NCBI GenBank assembly: GCA_026702845.1 | Contig: JADCLS010000007.1 | Span: forward strand, 248,001 to 312,000 | DNA length: 64,000 nt | Direction: 5' to 3' | DNA from: Candidatus Heimdallarchaeota archaeon | Lineage (GTDB): Archaea > Asgardarchaeota > Heimdallarchaeia > Heimdallarchaeales > Kariarchaeaceae | Shown: one piece after another, positions 9,736 to 19,183 of the stretch | Numbering within the stretch: the stretch's first letter is position 1 | How the letters are laid out: each line of letters opens with the position of its first letter | The notes under the pieces: generated by a model | Seen by the model: the letters and a program-made list of their open reading frames with translations, nothing else | The model's database searches: none | What the model was told of the DNA's origin: nothing | Program-made: the position numbers and the translations under genes

Positions 9736-10584
9736 CTATTCCCAGCTCTTGGGTTCTTTATATTGCTGCATCACCTTAGCTCGCATCTCCTCAAATTCCT
9801 TCTCGATTGCCTGGAATTTTTCGATTTCATCACGTTTGGTTAATTCGGCTCTCTTTCTGTAATATTTGAAGGTGAACACCAAAATAATAAGAGCAGTAAT
9901 GAATAATGCTAATTCCAGAGTTAATGTCCATAATAGAGGATCATCATCAGCAAAGACAAAAATCCATACAACGATGACATAATCAAATAGCATGTGGAGA
10001 AGCATCCCAAGAAGAAGACTCACTTTAGGCCACTTCTCGTACAGTGCATAGAAGATAATGACTGATGCTGAGATATGTAACATTATTGCACTGGTTCTCT
10101 CAGTTAATGTAATCACAGCATTTAGAAGTGGAATATTCAATGTTGGATTAACAAGCAGTACATTGATTAATCCTGTGATGAGTAAGAACATTGCCTCACC
10201 CACTCCCCAGCCAAGACCAAAAATTATGGGACTCTTCATCCTATTCATTCTACAGGATCTGCTATTGGCAAAGAAAATATATCTGAACCCTCCTTCAAAC
10301 AATCCTGCGAATAATGGTCCCCAGATAATCACCAGAGGTTTGTATACGTATAGTGCAATACTCTCAGCGTCATTGATATCTGCTCCATAGTACTGCAGAA
10401 AATAAATCTGGATGAGTTGTAAAGGTATCAATCGTATGAGGTAAGCAATTAACCAGCCAGCAGCTCCTAATGAGAATGCCTTGAGATATAATCTCCTCTC
10501 TCCACTTGTAATCACATATTGGAAAACGATCAGTGCAGCAAATGCTATTATTATCATCTCAATAATGAGAAGAAAGTAATTCAT
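9736..10584 (-). CDS. YhfC-family predicted intramembrane metalloprotease
   Basis: A 282-residue polytopic protein with about seven hydrophobic segments and a charged C-terminal tail. The order of conserved pieces fits the YhfC (PF10086) relatives of CPBP proteases: FEGGFRYI after the third segment, GLGWGVGEA, then ERTSAIMLHIS and LLHMLFDY. The Glu-Arg and His positions would be the putative catalytic or metal site. In this family proteolysis is predicted, not demonstrated, and no substrate is known. The tail (about 240-282) is strongly charged and probably cytoplasmic. Confidence 0.65.
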   Translation of the reverse strand: MNYFLLIIEMIIIAFAALIVFQYVITSGERRLYLKAFSLGAAGWLIAYLIRLIPLQLIQIYFLQYYGADINDAESIALYVYKPLVIIWGPLFAGLFEGGFRYIFFANSRSCRMNRMKSPIIFGLGWGVGEAMFLLITGLINVLLVNPTLNIPLLNAVITLTERTSAIMLHISASVIIFYALYEKWPKVSLLLGMLLHMLFDYVIVVWIFVFADDDPLLWTLTLELALFITALIILVFTFKYYRKRAELTKRDEIEKFQAIEKEFEEMRAKVMQQYKEPKSWE

Positions 10585-10760
10585 ACATCATCGATTTCAA
10601 AGCATTATTTGAGCTTGAAGAAGTCAAGATGAAAAAATTATTAGATTTTTATCTTTCTTTTTTTATTTTCTGAATACGAAATGCTGACTAGTCAAGATCA
10701 AAAGATTTTAACATTGAGCGATTTATCTATGATATCAATCAAATAAAATCAAATCGGAAC

Positions 10761-11693
10761 ATGGGGATCTCACTTTCCTTTGTGTCTTTATTGCTTCTTG
10801 GTCTGTTGCCAATCATTTCCAACAGCAGGCCAAGTGGGTTAGATGCGATCAGCTTTGCATTTTATCTGTCTTTATGGGAATTATTCTTTTCCCTTCCCTT
10901 GTTTATTTATGAATTACGAGGGACTAACAAGGGGATATTTTCTCCATTTGTTGAAAGATCACAAAGAGATAAGACCTTGAAAATAATAGTAATGACCGGT
11001 ATTATCTTCTCTATCTCTACCCTGCTCTATGTAGTTGCATTTGAGGAAGCTGGAACAATAACAGCTGCAATTGCCATCCAAACCTATCCATTATTTGCCA
11101 TTATAACCGAGGCTATTATACTTAGACAACTCAAAACAAGAAAGGAAACTGCATTTACTCTCTTACTCTTATCTGGAATTTATTACTTGGGCACACAGGG
11201 AACATTATTAGTATCTGGATTTAATACATGGTTTTTTGTCGCCTTGGGTGTTCCTATTTTGTGGAGTATCGCACATGTGACAATAAAAATCAAACTTGAC
11301 AATTCTCCTATTACTCCCAATCAGGTTACGTTTATTCGCGTATTGATTGCCTCAGTTGTGTTGGGGGTACTTGCAGTTGCTATTAATGGTCCTGATTTTA
11401 TGATTCAGGGATTCAATAATCGAGAGTTTCAAACCTCAGCTATGTTAATGGGTCTGGTATATTATCTAGAGTTGGTTAATTGGTTCTATGCCATTAAATA
11501 TGTCAATGTATCGGTTGCAAGTTCCATTACTACCCCAACACCCGTTGTGACCATGATCCTTGCCATCATTTTCCTAAATGATAGTTTATTGACTTACCAA
11601 ATAATTTCAATGATTATCGTAATTATCAGTTTGTATGGATTAATTTATGCTGGAAGAGATCATTCTACTTCAATTTCTCCTAAATTAGAATAA
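10761..11693 (+). CDS. EamA/DMT-family transporter
   Basis: A 310-residue protein with ten predicted membrane helices in two five-helix halves, as in the drug/metabolite transporter superfamily. EamA-like features are the segment with FEEAGTITAAIAIQTYPLF in the first half and VASSITTPTPVVTMILAIIF in the second. It likely exports or imports a small metabolite. The substrate is not predictable. The gene stands alone and is transcribed divergently from the YhfC-like gene, from an AT-rich shared upstream region of about 175 bases. Confidence 0.85.
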   Translation: MGISLSFVSLLLLGLLPIISNSRPSGLDAISFAFYLSLWELFFSLPLFIYELRGTNKGIFSPFVERSQRDKTLKIIVMTGIIFSISTLLYVVAFEEAGTITAAIAIQTYPLFAIITEAIILRQLKTRKETAFTLLLLSGIYYLGTQGTLLVSGFNTWFFVALGVPILWSIAHVTIKIKLDNSPITPNQVTFIRVLIASVVLGVLAVAINGPDFMIQGFNNREFQTSAMLMGLVYYLELVNWFYAIKYVNVSVASSITTPTPVVTMILAIIFLNDSLLTYQIISMIIVIISLYGLIYAGRDHSTSISPKLE

Positions 11694-11908
11694 CATTAAA
11701 TAATCTCAGCTATCCAAGGTTCCAATAATATCAGATTTAAACCTATAAAGCTGATAATTTTTTGGTAATTCTTGAATCTATTAATTGAAATTATCTAATT
11801 TATCATTACGAAAAGATATTCGAATTGCATGGAAACTAAATTGATGATGCAAAGCATAAGGAGTAATCACCATAAGCATTAAAATACAGGTATTAAGAAG
11901 AAATTTGC

Positions 11909-12379
11909 GTGATTAAAAGAATAATACGAAAAGGAATAGATAAGGGAAAGCACCATGCTTCCTATTGGAAGGGTGAGATATTATTTATGATAGAATTGCT
12001 GAAACATGAAGAGATTTCGTGGGTGGCGAAATTACTGGTATTTACGCTTCTAAGTTATATCTTCTCACCAATTGATCTCATACCGGATTTCGTTCCAGTG
12101 ATTGGTCATTGGGATGATCTACTTGCTCTTCCTATAATAATGTGGATGATCAAAAAACTAACCAAAGCAGAATTGATTGCATCTATCAGAGCTAATATTG
12201 ATGCCAGAGAGGATGTTGCATTATTTACTGGGTGGGGTCCTAAATTGGCTGCACTTACGGTTGTAATTATTTGGATTTGGATCTCACACTTTACCCTTCA
12301 ATTCTTTCTCCCATATATCATGCCTCTCGTAGAGGGAATCCCATTTCTTGAGAATCTATTTGGTGATGAACCACACTGA
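11909..12379 (+). CDS. DUF1232 (YkvA-like) membrane protein
   Basis: The 156-residue product contains the DUF1232 signature, a hydrophobic segment ending SPIDLIPDFVPVIGHWDD (about residues 50-68), followed by a second helix and a C-terminal membrane helix. DUF1232 proteins are small membrane-associated proteins of unknown function found across prokaryotes. The gene starts with GTG and is preceded by a 215-base AT-rich region in which I see no other gene. Confidence 0.8.
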   Translation: MIKRIIRKGIDKGKHHASYWKGEILFMIELLKHEEISWVAKLLVFTLLSYIFSPIDLIPDFVPVIGHWDDLLALPIIMWMIKKLTKAELIASIRANIDAREDVALFTGWGPKLAALTVVIIWIWISHFTLQFFLPYIMPLVEGIPFLENLFGDEPH

Positions 12380-12550
12380 TTACTTGATCTATAAAGGCTC
12401 TATGAGTTAGAGGCTCTCATTATACTTTCTAGTTAGATTTGAAGCTACATGCATAGTCGAAGAAGTATCAGTCAAACCTTTTCGTAAACATCATCAATTT
12501 CTCTGCTGATGAGGCGGAAAATACAAAGCTATTTGATTTTAATCCCATCA

Positions 12551-13558
12551 ATGAAGTATAAAACACTTGGTAAAACAGGAATCAAAGTATCTGAGATCAC
12601 ACTTGGTATGATGAGCTTTGGCAATGCTCAGGAATGGATGTTGGAGCTTGAAGAAGCCAAACCTATCGTTGAGCGAGCAATCGATGCTGGTATCAACTTT
12701 TTTGATACGGCAAATGTATATTCCAATGGAAGATCAGAGGAAATCACTGGAGAGTTGCTCAAAGAATATCGTGAGGATGTGGTCATTGCCACCAAAGTAA
12801 GATTTTCCATGGGTGATGATGTTAACCGCAAGGGATTACACCGTAAGCATATGACAGAGCAGATTCTGGCAAGTTTGGATCGCTTACAAACTGATTTTGT
12901 TGATCTCTACCAGATTCACCGGATGGACTACTCCATGGATGTTGAGTTTATCATGCGATCACTCAATCAACTCATTGATGTTGGGCTTACATTACATATA
13001 GGGGCCTCAAGTATGTATACCTGGGAGTTTCAGAAATTGCAGTACACAGCAGAGAAGCTGGGTCTGGAGAAATTTGTCAGTATGCAGAATCATGTCAATG
13101 CCATCTATCAAGAGGAATTCAGAGAGATGATCCCCTACTGTATAGATCAGGGAGTGGCAGTGATACCCTGGAGCCCTCTTGGACGAGGATTTTTATCTGG
13201 CAAGTATACTGCTACTGGAGATAATGATTATGCTCGTTACCGATCAGATCCCTATCTGAAGGGTCGTTACTTCCATCCCAATGATTTTGAGGTATTGGAA
13301 GTTATCCAGGAAATATCCAAGGAAACTGAATTGAGTGTACCTCAAGTATCTTTATCTTGGTTACTCAATCAGAAGGGAGTGACCTCTCCTATCCTCGGTG
13401 TCTCCAAACTTGAGCATCTGGAGGAGGCTATTATTGTACTCGAATCACCAATTAATGCAGAACAGACCAAACGGATAAGTGATGCCTACTCCTCACGTCC
13501 AATAATCGGTCATTCATATTTTCTCTCGGATAATATGATCTCTGATAAAAATAAGTAA
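12551..13558 (+). CDS. aldo/keto reductase
   Basis: A typical 335-residue AKR beginning MKYKTLGKTGIKVSE. The catalytic set is readable: Asp and Tyr in FDTANVYSNG, Lys in VIATKVRF and His in DLYQIHRMD. The SPLGRGFLSGKY segment and the late nucleotide-binding region (SPILGVSKLEHLEEA) are also present, suggesting NADPH-dependent reduction of aldehydes or ketones, or of a potassium-channel-beta-like substrate. An ATG 42 bases upstream (12509) would add a basic extension unlike the family, so 12551 is chosen. Confidence 0.92.
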   Translation: MKYKTLGKTGIKVSEITLGMMSFGNAQEWMLELEEAKPIVERAIDAGINFFDTANVYSNGRSEEITGELLKEYREDVVIATKVRFSMGDDVNRKGLHRKHMTEQILASLDRLQTDFVDLYQIHRMDYSMDVEFIMRSLNQLIDVGLTLHIGASSMYTWEFQKLQYTAEKLGLEKFVSMQNHVNAIYQEEFREMIPYCIDQGVAVIPWSPLGRGFLSGKYTATGDNDYARYRSDPYLKGRYFHPNDFEVLEVIQEISKETELSVPQVSLSWLLNQKGVTSPILGVSKLEHLEEAIIVLESPINAEQTKRISDAYSSRPIIGHSYFLSDNMISDKNK

Positions 13559-13610
13559 TTCTTCAATATACAAGGCTAGTAATTATTATTTTCAAACGTA
13601 ACATGAAAGT

Positions 13611-14372
13611 ATGGATTCTCGATTTCGTTACTTCTCAATCATTGCAGTTATTCTGTTACTTATAAGTTCAAGCTTGATTTTCCTTAAACGTGATATATAT
13701 ACTGAGGGTGTCTGGGTCTATTCTGATACTCCAGAATTGGAAGAACTTGATTTTGTTTTACTCTCTGTCAGTGGTAAGAAGATCAATGCGGAATCCTCTC
13801 AATACAACATAAGTTATCATACAGAAATTGAGAAGAGAATAGAGTATTTTCAGAAAAAACGAATCGAGGTGAGGTTGATGACTCTTGAGGATCCTGTGTT
13901 TAGCTTCCTCAATAAATCAGATAGTATAAAGGAACATCTTGATGGAATTCACAATCTTATGGCGAAATATAATTTAAATGAAATTCATCTGGACATCGAA
14001 CCTCATGCCTTAGAAGCATGGAAAGTGAGCTCTGAAGAAGATAAACAGGATATACTCGATGAATTTATTGAAGTCATAGATCTGGTTGATGATTATACCT
14101 TGTATCCAATATCGCTAGCCATAACATGGTGGTTACCAAAAAATTATGATCTCTCAGAATTAAAGGCTGACTATCTGTATCTTATGATCTATGGGGGTAC
14201 TGGTGGTTCTTTGGAGGATATTCAAGGAAGAATTTATGCAGATAGGCCTTATTATGTTGGACTCGGATTATCAGAGTATTCTTCTATTCATGAGATGAGA
14301 GCCATGGGAGAGACTTTGTCTTCAGTGCTAGAAGATGATCTATACCTTGGAAATTGTTATTTTATCACCTAA
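13611..14372 (+). CDS. membrane-anchored, possibly TIM-barrel glycosidase-like protein
   Basis: A 253-residue protein with an N-terminal hydrophobic anchor or signal (residues 7-25) and an extracellular remainder. The segment EIHLDIEPHALEAW (about residues 123-136) places Asp and Glu at the end of a hydrophobic strand, the way GH18-like and related TIM-barrel hydrolases do. Later pieces ISLAITWWLP and DYLYLMIYGG look like further barrel strands. I cannot name the family, and the hydrolase idea is inference. Its end overlaps the convergent 14369 gene by 4 bases. Confidence 0.6.
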   Translation: MDSRFRYFSIIAVILLLISSSLIFLKRDIYTEGVWVYSDTPELEELDFVLLSVSGKKINAESSQYNISYHTEIEKRIEYFQKKRIEVRLMTLEDPVFSFLNKSDSIKEHLDGIHNLMAKYNLNEIHLDIEPHALEAWKVSSEEDKQDILDEFIEVIDLVDDYTLYPISLAITWWLPKNYDLSELKADYLYLMIYGGTGGSLEDIQGRIYADRPYYVGLGLSEYSSIHEMRAMGETLSSVLEDDLYLGNCYFIT

Positions 14373-15076
14373 ATTTTACCTTTTCCGGTACGTTCTGCCT
14401 CCTCAAATGATTGGAATAAGTCATCTATATGGGCATCTAGAATGCCCTCCCCAAGTTCCACCATGTTATTATTGATTTTAAATGCATATTCATCTGGAAG
14501 ATCCAATAACCAGTTCTGAAGTGTTTTTTTATCCGTTTCAAGTAAAGATGCCAGCTCTGAAATCTCAATACTGGTGTATCTTCGTAATATCTTTTCAAAT
14601 TTCTCTCTGTTAATGCCAGAATGTTTCTCTCTTGCAGGAATTGAGGCTGGACTTGTTTGTTTCTCACTCTTGGATTCGAAAACTGATGATTGAGTGCGGT
14701 CAAATATATTATCAAATGAAGAATCATCATCTTCTTTTCTCATCTCATCAACAATTTGTGTGACTTTTCGACCCTTATATCCATCTGTAAGATCAAAAGA
14801 ATCTTGTGATTCTCTATCTGGTCCCCAGGTTCTTATTTGTGCAATAATTACTCCTCCTCCTAAAATTGAAAAAATGATAAATAATAGGAATAAAAATCCA
14901 TTAACAGATATTCTAATTAGATAATTTAAGTTAATGATCAATACGAGATTAAGAAGAACTATCAATAAACCTTTTATTTTTCCTTTTCTTGAATTAAACA
15001 CAATAATTCCAGCACTAATTATGATAAATTGAATGATAATCAGAACATATGCCACAATCGAGAATATTTCTACCAT
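14369..15076 (-). CDS. membrane protein with C-terminal winged-helix-like domain
   Basis: This 235-residue protein has three closely spaced hydrophobic helices (about 5-27, 34-53, 57-80), a charged linker, and a C-terminal soluble part. The segment at about 165-210 (RYTSIEISELASLLETDKKT… then a strand with MVELGEG) resembles a small winged helix such as a PCI-like or RPN-type wing. It might couple the membrane to DNA, RNA or a protein complex. Family not recognised. The gene is convergent with 13611-14372. Confidence 0.6.
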   Translation of the reverse strand: MVEIFSIVAYVLIIIQFIIISAGIIVFNSRKGKIKGLLIVLLNLVLIINLNYLIRISVNGFLFLLFIIFSILGGGVIIAQIRTWGPDRESQDSFDLTDGYKGRKVTQIVDEMRKEDDDSSFDNIFDRTQSSVFESKSEKQTSPASIPAREKHSGINREKFEKILRRYTSIEISELASLLETDKKTLQNWLLDLPDEYAFKINNNMVELGEGILDAHIDDLFQSFEEAERTGKGKI

Positions 15077-15178
15077 GAGACGATATAATGTTAATTATCC
15101 TAAAAATATTCCTTGGAAATTATATACTTCTTCACAGTATGAAAAAAATCAAATCAAATTATTTATCTTTTAGTATAA

Positions 15179-16615
15179 TTAGAACCCTAGGGCCGCTTTA
15201 ATTGCAGGTAGTGCCACACCAGCAGCACCCGATAGTTTGGGTAAGTAGGCTTTGATGTACCAGCTCATAGATTTCGTGAACCTCATTTCAAAGGATTGGC
15301 CCATTGTAGGTGATCTATCACCTACTTCCTTACCTTCCTCCTCTGCATAGACCACAATCATACGGTAGCCAAATCCCTTGGGCTGTAATCTGAACCAAAC
15401 TGCGTCTCCAACTTGAAGCATACTTGAGAGGAGTGTTAGAACATCTACCTCATCTCCCTCAGCAATAAACTTGGGTTGTTCTTTGGGGAAGGGATCAGTG
15501 AGGGGATCCAAGGTGATATTGACCTCCTGATACTGGGGATGGATGGTCTCCATATCTGTACGATACCACACCTTGATGTCTCGATCTTCCTGAGTAGTCT
15601 TATTGATGAAGAACGCAATGAGACCTGAACTCTCTGTTACACTTCCCTGATTGGATCTCCCAGCAACGGTGAAGTATAAATCATCCTTGGTGAACTTGTT
15701 ATAGTTATCTGTAAGCTCGATCATGATACGATCTACTAATCTGAAGGGTTCTGGAGCTCTTCTCTCAATTCTTTGCACAACAGAGACTATTTCCTTCCAG
15801 GTTAGGCCAACACCTTTACCTTTGAGGAAATCCTTAAGATTGGTACCTAATAACTCACCAAGCTCTCTCTCAACCACTTGTTTTGGAAATGCTCCTTCAT
15901 TGCTGAAGGAAAGGTATGCCAGCAAGAGGATCTTCTCCACAGCTCTCTCCATTCTAGTTGGGGTTTCCTCGTCAGCTTCAAACTCAGGATTGAGCATATC
16001 AAGGATACCAAACTGCCAGTCATCAAACTTCATAGAAGTTACAGGATCCAAATAGGCCAAGAACACATCAGTCATGAGATTATCAAGTGTTAGGGGGAAT
16101 ACATCTGGTTCATAGAATCCAACAAGGCCTCCGGGGGTCAGGCTGGGATCCTCTGGATAATCCACTAGGAACATTACTGAAATGGCAACAAATGCCATGG
16201 CAAGGGCCAGTGTTGGACCAATATTACCTATGGGATTATTCAGGATAATGACATAGTAATAGAGGATGAAGGAGAGTACTGAGGAGATGGTAATCAAATA
16301 ACTCTGTTTCTGTGAGGCCTTGATTGAATCTTCAAGTTCCTCGAAGCCTGAAATTCCTTTGAGAGGTTTACCTAGTTTGAGGAATTTCTTTATCTCTGAT
16401 TTGAAACCGACACCAAGTAGAAATCCATTAACTGAATAAACTGTACTCAGGATGATGAACAGTACCCACAGAGTGGTAATTACTGTCTCATACTTGAGTG
16501 CTCCATTCTCTTCCTGGAAAAGAAGGATAGATATGATGATGGCGATCAACATCTGTATCCATTTGGAGAATAGCCTTGCTATTCTGTTGATTAGGGGTGC
16601 AATGGGATTCTGCAT
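15179..16615 (-). CDS. hypothetical membrane protein with large soluble domain
   Basis: The 478-residue product begins with about four to five hydrophobic helices in the first 155 residues. It then has a soluble region of about 320 residues with alternating helices and strands, including a central helical block (ERAVEKILLLAYLSFSNEG) and a strand-rich end. Codon use is like that of conserved housekeeping neighbours, so it is probably functional. I do not recognise the family. The C-terminus is hydrophobic and glycine/alanine-rich. Confidence 0.65.
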   Translation of the reverse strand: MQNPIAPLINRIARLFSKWIQMLIAIIISILLFQEENGALKYETVITTLWVLFIILSTVYSVNGFLLGVGFKSEIKKFLKLGKPLKGISGFEELEDSIKASQKQSYLITISSVLSFILYYYVIILNNPIGNIGPTLALAMAFVAISVMFLVDYPEDPSLTPGGLVGFYEPDVFPLTLDNLMTDVFLAYLDPVTSMKFDDWQFGILDMLNPEFEADEETPTRMERAVEKILLLAYLSFSNEGAFPKQVVERELGELLGTNLKDFLKGKGVGLTWKEIVSVVQRIERRAPEPFRLVDRIMIELTDNYNKFTKDDLYFTVAGRSNQGSVTESSGLIAFFINKTTQEDRDIKVWYRTDMETIHPQYQEVNITLDPLTDPFPKEQPKFIAEGDEVDVLTLLSSMLQVGDAVWFRLQPKGFGYRMIVVYAEEEGKEVGDRSPTMGQSFEMRFTKSMSWYIKAYLPKLSGAAGVALPAIKAALGF

Positions 16616-16737
16616 GCAAAACAGTGTTTGTAAATTAGTATATTAATGTGTTTTCAAAAAAAAAAAATCTGCACAAATATTACGTTCGCTTCTTCTTGAA
16701 AAACAGGATATAAGAAGCAAGTATAGAAAGAGGATTT

Positions 16738-17577
16738 GTGGATCGATATGAACTCAATTTTCTTACCAGCAATCTTCCACCTATTACTTTGATATTCATA
16801 TCCTCCCTACTCTTATCTCTTATGATTCCTATTAGTGAATCCCGGGTTGTATACGAATTCTCAAGTTTAACCCCAGTATTCATTGCCTTGATTATTATTT
16901 CTAGTTCTATCCTGTTAATAATCGTCTATAGACTATTAAAACAACAGATGATGAGATGGCTTTATGGATCCATGATTGGACTGGTATCCATTGATCTTAT
17001 ACTCGAGATCGTTGAAACAACTTCAGGAATTCAAACCATCCTTCTAATCATCTTGATAATTATTATTTCAGTAGTGCTATCCGCAGTATATGTATCTGGT
17101 CAACCCTGGATCAAATTACGAAATACAGGGATATTGTATGCCTCCATTATCCTCGGAAGACAGGTTACTCTTCTCATTGATGTGCAGACAATTCTTCTAG
17201 CCAGTTTCATCTTCTCGTTGTTTGATATATACTCGGTTTTCTGGGGGCCTTTATCCAAGGTACTGGGAAAACCCAAATCTTTGCCATTTCAGATACCCAC
17301 AGATTCTCAGGTTGCATATCAACTTGAACAGGTATGTCTCAAAGGTACTCCGGTATATATCAGCAAGTATTCACTCCTTGGTATAGGAGATACTCTCTTT
17401 TTCTCCATACTCCTCTTTGTCTCTTATCAGATGGGCTTCTTGGTGATGATTCTTGTTGTATTCATGTTATATTTGGGTAGTACTCTTACTCTGTTCCTGT
17501 TAAGAAAGATATCCCCACTTCCTGCGCTCCCCATCCCTGTATTATCTGCATTACTAGTCATAGTTTTGCATCTGTAA
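16738..17577 (+). CDS. presenilin-like GxGD intramembrane aspartyl protease
   Basis: A 279-residue, roughly nine-helix protein with all three hallmarks of A22-type intramembrane aspartyl proteases in the right order: Asp163 in SLFDIYSVFWGP (the YD-type motif), Asp218 in LLGIGDTL (GxGD), and PALP at 262-265 close to the C-terminus. The archaeal presenilin homologues (for example the structurally known MCMJR1-type enzymes) have this size and order. It would cleave transmembrane helices in the cytoplasmic membrane. Start is GTG. A YhhN-family gene follows 25 bases downstream and may be co-transcribed. Confidence 0.85.
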   Translation: MDRYELNFLTSNLPPITLIFISSLLLSLMIPISESRVVYEFSSLTPVFIALIIISSSILLIIVYRLLKQQMMRWLYGSMIGLVSIDLILEIVETTSGIQTILLIILIIIISVVLSAVYVSGQPWIKLRNTGILYASIILGRQVTLLIDVQTILLASFIFSLFDIYSVFWGPLSKVLGKPKSLPFQIPTDSQVAYQLEQVCLKGTPVYISKYSLLGIGDTLFFSILLFVSYQMGFLVMILVVFMLYLGSTLTLFLLRKISPLPALPIPVLSALLVIVLHL

Positions 17578-17602
17578 TCTTTAATAATTCATTCAATAAA
17601 CT

Positions 17603-18253
17603 ATGTCAATGAGCTTCAGCTATATTTCATTTGTTCTTGCTTCAGTGATTCTACTTTATCGTATGCGTAGCAAGCAAAAAAAACATTTTATTTACAGCAT
17701 GGTTTTCATAGTTCTGGCGTCAATTATTCATCTGATTGAGAGTTATTCAGTAATTAACCTAGTATTCACAGTAGCTATAGTACTTTCATTTATAGGTGAT
17801 CTCTTCATGGCCCAGTGGATTAGACTAACAGGAAAGAGAACGATAGATGGAGCTATTGCCTTCGGTATGGCTCATATCACCTATATGTACGGATTTTTCC
17901 TCATCAAGGGTATAGTATTTGAGCCATGGGTCTATCTACTGGCAATCTTGATGGCTCTGGGTTTCTTCCCATTTTTCGGTTATAATAGATCATTACCAAG
18001 AAAGATGTTAATCGTTAATTTTTGCTATACATTACTCATAGTATCTTTACTCCCCACCATGATTTCCAGCATTCTTACAGCCAGCCCCATTCAGATTATA
18101 TTCTCAGTGTTAGGTGTTGTCTTCTTCATGATCTCAGATGCAATATTATCCTATAATGAATTCAAAAGAGAGTTGAGACATGCTAAGGATAAAATCGCGT
18201 TTACCTATTTTCTTGCTCAGTTATTCTTACAATTGATCCCCTTTTCACTCTAA
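17603..18253 (+). CDS. YhhN-family membrane protein (lysoplasmalogenase-like)
   Basis: 216 residues with eight hydrophobic helices. The family pattern of YhhN/TMEM86 is clear: LSFIGDLFM, then AFGMAHITYMYG, then MISDAILSYNEFKR. Animal TMEM86 and some bacterial members hydrolyse the vinyl-ether bond of lysoplasmalogens. Archaeal membranes are not expected to contain plasmalogens, so the substrate here is open. The gene is directly downstream of the presenilin-like protease. It overlaps the convergent RING-like gene by 9 bases. Confidence 0.85.
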   Translation: MSMSFSYISFVLASVILLYRMRSKQKKHFIYSMVFIVLASIIHLIESYSVINLVFTVAIVLSFIGDLFMAQWIRLTGKRTIDGAIAFGMAHITYMYGFFLIKGIVFEPWVYLLAILMALGFFPFFGYNRSLPRKMLIVNFCYTLLIVSLLPTMISSILTASPIQIIFSVLGVVFFMISDAILSYNEFKRELRHAKDKIAFTYFLAQLFLQLIPFSL

Positions 18254-19153
18254 TTCTCGATAGATTTTCTCTACCACATTGATGACAAATGGTTGTTCAG
18301 TTTTGCAGTATGGACAGCATAGCTCTGTTTCAAACCAGGTCTTGATATGTAGAGAATGTACATAATTCGAACAACAAACAAGCAATGAAATGTCTTCCAA
18401 TGGATCTGGGTTTTTATAGCATATTATGCAGGTAGGTGCTGGATTATTACATTTTGGACAGATGCCAACATTATACTCAAGTTCAGATTCACAGAAAGAA
18501 CAGATGTAAGAAGCAGTTTCAATATTATCATCTAATTTAACTGCAGCAGATCTCAGTAATTCTACGGTTTTTTTAAGTGCTATTGCATCTTCAGCTAATT
18601 CCTTAATGCTTATTAGAGAAACATCAATATCACATCCAAATAGTAAATCACCATCTACACTTAGTAATATAATATACCTAGACAATATCTCGTAAAATTC
18701 ATCAGGGCTTGCGTGGAAAAACTTAGATGCTTCTTCAGGAAGTGATGAATCGATAGAAAAATATTCTCTAGGTAGATCTAGTTGATATCTTTCAAAATAA
18801 AATTCAGGTAAATTCACACCAGCCAATTCTATCTCAACAAGATATTTACTATTGCTGGTAAGTAGATCAAACATTAGGTTGGATTTATTCCTTCCCAAGC
18901 TGTACCCTTTCTTCCATACTTTTTCAACTCTAATGGTAATATTATCCTTGGTTAATACTAATTCTTCAAAATTATGTTTCTCATCAAAACCATGTACTAC
19001 AAATCCTAATTCCTCCACCCTAGATTTCATCTCTTCAACAGATGCAGTTTTTTCCACTTGCTTTTTGTAATATCGATAATCCAGTCTCTTGTTTAACATC
19101 GAAAAAATATACAGGAAAATAATACCAAAAATGATATAGAAATACCATTCCAT
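18245..19153 (-). CDS. membrane-anchored zinc-ribbon/RING-like protein
   Basis: 302 residues: an N-terminal membrane helix (1-20), a soluble middle domain of about 190 residues, then two zinc modules. Residues 218, 221, 232 and 235 are the cysteines of a zinc ribbon. From 242 to 283 the order is C242, C245, C260/261, H266, H269, C279/280, C283, with Trp273 between. That matches the RING-H2 layout except that an Asn sits at the first histidine position. The topology, with a single anchor and a cytosolic zinc tail, is that of membrane E3 ubiquitin ligases. Asgard archaea encode ubiquitin systems. Ligase activity is inference. Confidence 0.7.
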   Translation of the reverse strand: MEWYFYIIFGIIFLYIFSMLNKRLDYRYYKKQVEKTASVEEMKSRVEELGFVVHGFDEKHNFEELVLTKDNITIRVEKVWKKGYSLGRNKSNLMFDLLTSNSKYLVEIELAGVNLPEFYFERYQLDLPREYFSIDSSLPEEASKFFHASPDEFYEILSRYIILLSVDGDLLFGCDIDVSLISIKELAEDAIALKKTVELLRSAAVKLDDNIETASYICSFCESELEYNVGICPKCNNPAPTCIICYKNPDPLEDISLLVCCSNYVHSLHIKTWFETELCCPYCKTEQPFVINVVEKIYRELE

Positions 19154-19183
19154 ACTGAATAGGTGTAACAGTCATTAATAAAA

